Origin: a virus
Length of the DNA: 64,000 bases
Reading direction: 5' to 3' (one strand)
Virus record (IMG/VR): IMGVR_UViG_3300043446_005562
Location: 62,001-126,000 of that record
Of the stretch, positions 61,713-64,000 are shown piece after piece. A program made the translations under genes and the position numbers. The stretch's first letter is position 1. Each line of letters starts with the position of its first letter. Under the pieces are notes generated by a model. It made no database searches. It was not told the DNA's origin and worked only from the letters and a program-made list of their open reading frames with translations.

Positions 61713-61888
61713 GTCAAAACCTTTTGAGTGCATACTGTAAAAAAAGGGTGTTGGGCGGGTATAGAGCCTTAGATTCTTAGTCTACTTATTTTTATAAAAT
61801 AAAGAATAAGGATTCTTAGAAACTTAGCACTTAGCAACCAATTCTGGCCCAATTTTAGTAAATTGTCACTAATTTTAAACGTAATCAC

Positions 61889-62632
61889 ATGTTCGATCAA
61901 CACCAAATTGAAAAATTTTTATTTTTTGACATTGAAACTGCCGGTATTGAGGCAGACTTTTCAAAATTATCACCCAGATTACAGCAGCAATGGGAACATC
62001 GAGCTGAATTCCTAAGAACTCAGCTTTCTCAAAAGTATCCAGATAATGCAGGCCGAGACACCGCAGACCTCTTTGCTGAAAAATCAGCCTTACAGGCAGA
62101 ATTTGGCAGAATTGTGTGCATTTCATTCGGTAAGGTCAAATTTAACGAGGATGGAGAGCCAAGCGCACAAATCGTTTCATATACTGGCTCCGAAGAAGAG
62201 ATCCTAACAAATGCTTTCAAACTTATTAGCGGTCTAACCAAACAAGGCAGTAAATTACTAGGTCACAATATTAAAAGATTTGATATTCCATTCCTGTGCA
62301 AACGAGCCTTCATTAATCGAATTGAGGTTCCAGCTGCTCTTCAGGTCTGGGATCGTAAGCCTTGGGAAATTCCAGTGGTCGATACCTCAGAATTATGGAG
62401 CTTTGGCGCATGGCAGGAGGGTTTCACCTCACTTGATCTGCTCTCAGCCGTTTTGGGAATTCCTTCACCAAAGGACGAGATGCAAGGCTCACAGGTTCAT
62501 TCCGAGTTTTACGCTGGCAATATTTTAGAGATTCAAAAATACTGTCAAAAAGACGTTATCTCCTTAATAAAGATAATTCTTTCGCTTGCAAACCTAAACC
62601 AAGTGGAAGAATCTAATATAATAATCAAGTAA
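61889..62632 (+). CDS. DEDDy-type 3'-5' exonuclease (PolB-exonuclease-like)
   Basis: A 247-residue protein with three exonuclease motifs: ExoI FLFFDIETAG (DxE, about residues 9-18), ExoII LLGHNIKRFDIPFL (about 128-141) and ExoIII YCQKDV (YxxxD, about 224-229). This is the layout of predicted exonucleases related to the proofreading domain of family B polymerases, here without a polymerase domain. A lone enzyme could trim DNA 3' ends in replication, repair or recombination, or act on RNA. It diverges from the resolvase gene and precedes groEL by 14 bases, so it may share its transcript. The first ATG gives the ExoI motif at the expected distance. Confidence 0.85.
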   Translation: MFDQHQIEKFLFFDIETAGIEADFSKLSPRLQQQWEHRAEFLRTQLSQKYPDNAGRDTADLFAEKSALQAEFGRIVCISFGKVKFNEDGEPSAQIVSYTGSEEEILTNAFKLISGLTKQGSKLLGHNIKRFDIPFLCKRAFINRIEVPAALQVWDRKPWEIPVVDTSELWSFGAWQEGFTSLDLLSAVLGIPSPKDEMQGSQVHSEFYAGNILEIQKYCQKDVISLIKIILSLANLNQVEESNIIIK

Positions 62633-62646
62633 AATAACCAAATTAG

Positions 62647-64000
62647 ATGAAAGAAATCATTTTTAAGACTGATGCTAGAACTCAGTTAGGTAATGGAATC
62701 AATGCTCTAGCTGAAGCCGTTAAAGTGACACTTGGTCCACGTGGCCGCAATGTTGTCATCTCACGCGATAACAGTGTTGCTATAACAAAAGACGGAGTGA
62801 CCGTTGCTAGGGAAGTACATTTAGAAAATAACTTAGAGAACGTTGGAGCCCAGATGGTGAAACAGGTCGCAAACAAAGTTGCAATCGAAGCTGGTGACGG
62901 TACCACAACTGCGACGGTATTGGCTCATGCTATTTTTAACGAGGGTAATAAACTTGTTGTAGCTGGAACACACCCAATGGAACTTAAAAAGGGAATTGAA
63001 CTTGCCTCAAAGCAAATCATTGAATCTCTAAAATCTCAAGCCATCATGGTTGAAGACTTTGCAACAATCAAACAGGTTGCAACAATCTCAGCCAATAATG
63101 ATGAAGAGATCGGACAAATTATAGCTGACGCAATGGAGGCTGTGGGTTTTGATGGAATCATTACAACCGGTGAGAGTAAAACTGGGGAAACCTATGTTGA
63201 ATTAGTTGAAGGTATGCAATTTACAAGCGGCTATCTTTCGCCGTACTTCATCAATACCGAAAAATCCACAGTTGAATTTGACAAACCTCTTATTCTACTG
63301 TATGACGGCCGTATCACAAATTTACAAGACTGCTTGCAGTACTTGGAACACTCAAACAAATCAATGCGCCCGTTACTAATCATTAGCGAGAGCGTTGATG
63401 GTGAAGCCCTAAATACCCTATTGGTCAATAAGATCAAGGGAACTCTTAGAGTTGCTGCCGTAAAATCACCAGGCTTTGGCGATCAACGTAAATTAAAACT
63501 AGACGATATTGCCGTTTTAACCGGTGCAAAAACCGTATCTGAAATGGAAGGAGATACTCTAAAAGAGTCAATCGCTGCTAATTTTGTTGGTAGTTGTGAT
63601 CGAGTTGTGATTACCAACGATTCAACAATGATTATCGGCGGTCACGGCCAATCTTCTAAAATTGAGGCACACGTTAAAGATCTTGAAGCACAAATTGAGA
63701 ATCAAACGGACGACTCTAAAAAGTTGGTACTAAAGGAGCGCCTTTCTAAATTTAAAGGTGGAGTTGCAATCATCAAGATTGGTGCAACCTCTGAAATTGA
63801 AGCTCGCGAAAAATTCGACAGAATTGATGATGCGCTAGGCGCAACCCGATCAGCTGTGTCAGAGGGAATCATTCCAGGTGGAGGTATCACTCTTGCGCTA
63901 ACCGCCGATTCTTTAACCATTAATTTACCAAATCGCGAACAGCAACTTGGTGTAGAATTATTAAAACGGGCATGCCAGCAACCATTTAGAGTTATTTTAG
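62647..64000 (+). CDS. groEL: Chaperonin GroEL (phage-encoded, truncated at window edge)
   Basis: The first 451 codons of a group I chaperonin are open to the window end (the E. coli protein is 548 aa). Features are VKVTLGPRGRNVV, the ATP-site GDGTTTATVLAHAI (about residues 84-97), a complete apical domain, and the second equatorial signature SEGIIPGGGI (about 407-416). No frame break is seen. GroEL folds proteins in an ATP-driven ring. Known phage copies (for example phage EL) can work without GroES, and none is seen here. It likely folds large phage proteins such as the fibres. It starts 14 bases after the exonuclease gene, with no clear ribosome-binding site. Confidence 0.95.
   Translation, partial: MKEIIFKTDARTQLGNGINALAEAVKVTLGPRGRNVVISRDNSVAITKDGVTVAREVHLENNLENVGAQMVKQVANKVAIEAGDGTTTATVLAHAIFNEGNKLVVAGTHPMELKKGIELASKQIIESLKSQAIMVEDFATIKQVATISANNDEEIGQIIADAMEAVGFDGIITTGESKTGETYVELVEGMQFTSGYLSPYFINTEKSTVEFDKPLILLYDGRITNLQDCLQYLEHSNKSMRPLLIISESVDGEALNTLLVNKIKGTLRVAAVKSPGFGDQRKLKLDDIAVLTGAKTVSEMEGDTLKESIAANFVGSCDRVVITNDSTMIIGGHGQSSKIEAHVKDLEAQIENQTDDSKKLVLKERLSKFKGGVAIIKIGATSEIEAREKFDRIDDALGATRSAVSEGIIPGGGITLALTADSLTINLPNREQQLGVELLKRACQQPFRVIL

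Noticed and set aside
61660-61888. A small gene in the divergent 229-base region
   Set aside because: Only short frames without conserved-looking content. The ATG frame at 61666 runs out of phase with the resolvase and has no support.
62647-64000. The window as bacterial chromosome because of groEL, phoH and ssrA
   Set aside because: All three occur in large phages, and the neighbours are terminase, baseplate and late-sigma genes.
1-64000. tRNA genes
   Set aside because: I saw no second T-arm and acceptor pair other than that of the tmRNA. A covariance-model scan would be needed to exclude them.

Overview
The window reads as part of the genome of a large tailed phage with a contractile tail (T4-like myovirus logic). 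It carries T4-type terminase subunits (gp16-like and gp17-like), a gp6-like baseplate wedge protein, a probable gp15-like tail completion protein, a gp55-like late sigma factor and about 45 kb of giant virion proteins. Base composition is AT-rich. Start codons lack clear Shine-Dalgarno sequences and follow A-rich leaders, which fits a Bacteroidetes-type host; that host call is inference. PhoH, a RuvC-like resolvase, a PolB-type 3'-5' exonuclease, a phage tmRNA and a phage GroEL point to a big genome of which this is only a slice.

Layout. 1-7802 (minus strand): membrane proteins, an ECF-like sigma factor, PhoH, terminase large and small subunits, gp6-like wedge. 7868-9869 (plus strand): late-type promoter, tmRNA with terminator, gp15-like protein, Pol-beta-type nucleotidyltransferase. 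9866-40356 (minus): tube-like protein, a fused glycosyltransferase, two giant Gly-Ser-Ser/Gly-Thr-Ser fibre proteins (2810 and 2514 aa), other fibre/appendage proteins, a second glycosyltransferase, a poly-Thr-linker protein, an amidoligase-like protein and a 690-aa structural protein. 40434-41231 (plus): one unknown gene. 41232-60500 (minus): six very long virion proteins, probably baseplate, tail and appendage. 60546-61659 (minus): gp55-like late sigma and RuvC-like resolvase. 61889-64000 (plus): exonuclease and a truncated groEL.

How the parts may work together. A motif [G/A]ATAAATAA recurs just upstream of late genes on both strands. It closely resembles the T4 late promoter TATAAATA, and the gp55-like sigma that would read it lies in the same window. 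The most unusual part is 10.5-37 kb. The two giant fibres are collagen-like (glycine at every third position) but their X and Y positions are almost only Ser and Thr, with very little proline. They are bracketed by two glycosyltransferases that resemble enzymes acting on protein hydroxyls: a GT4 domain fused to a TibC/BAHT-type autotransporter O-heptosyltransferase, and a GT-A enzyme resembling plant hydroxyproline/serine O-glycosyltransferases. I infer a phage-encoded system that O-glycosylates its own collagen-like fibres, perhaps stabilising a proline-poor triple helix or masking the virion.
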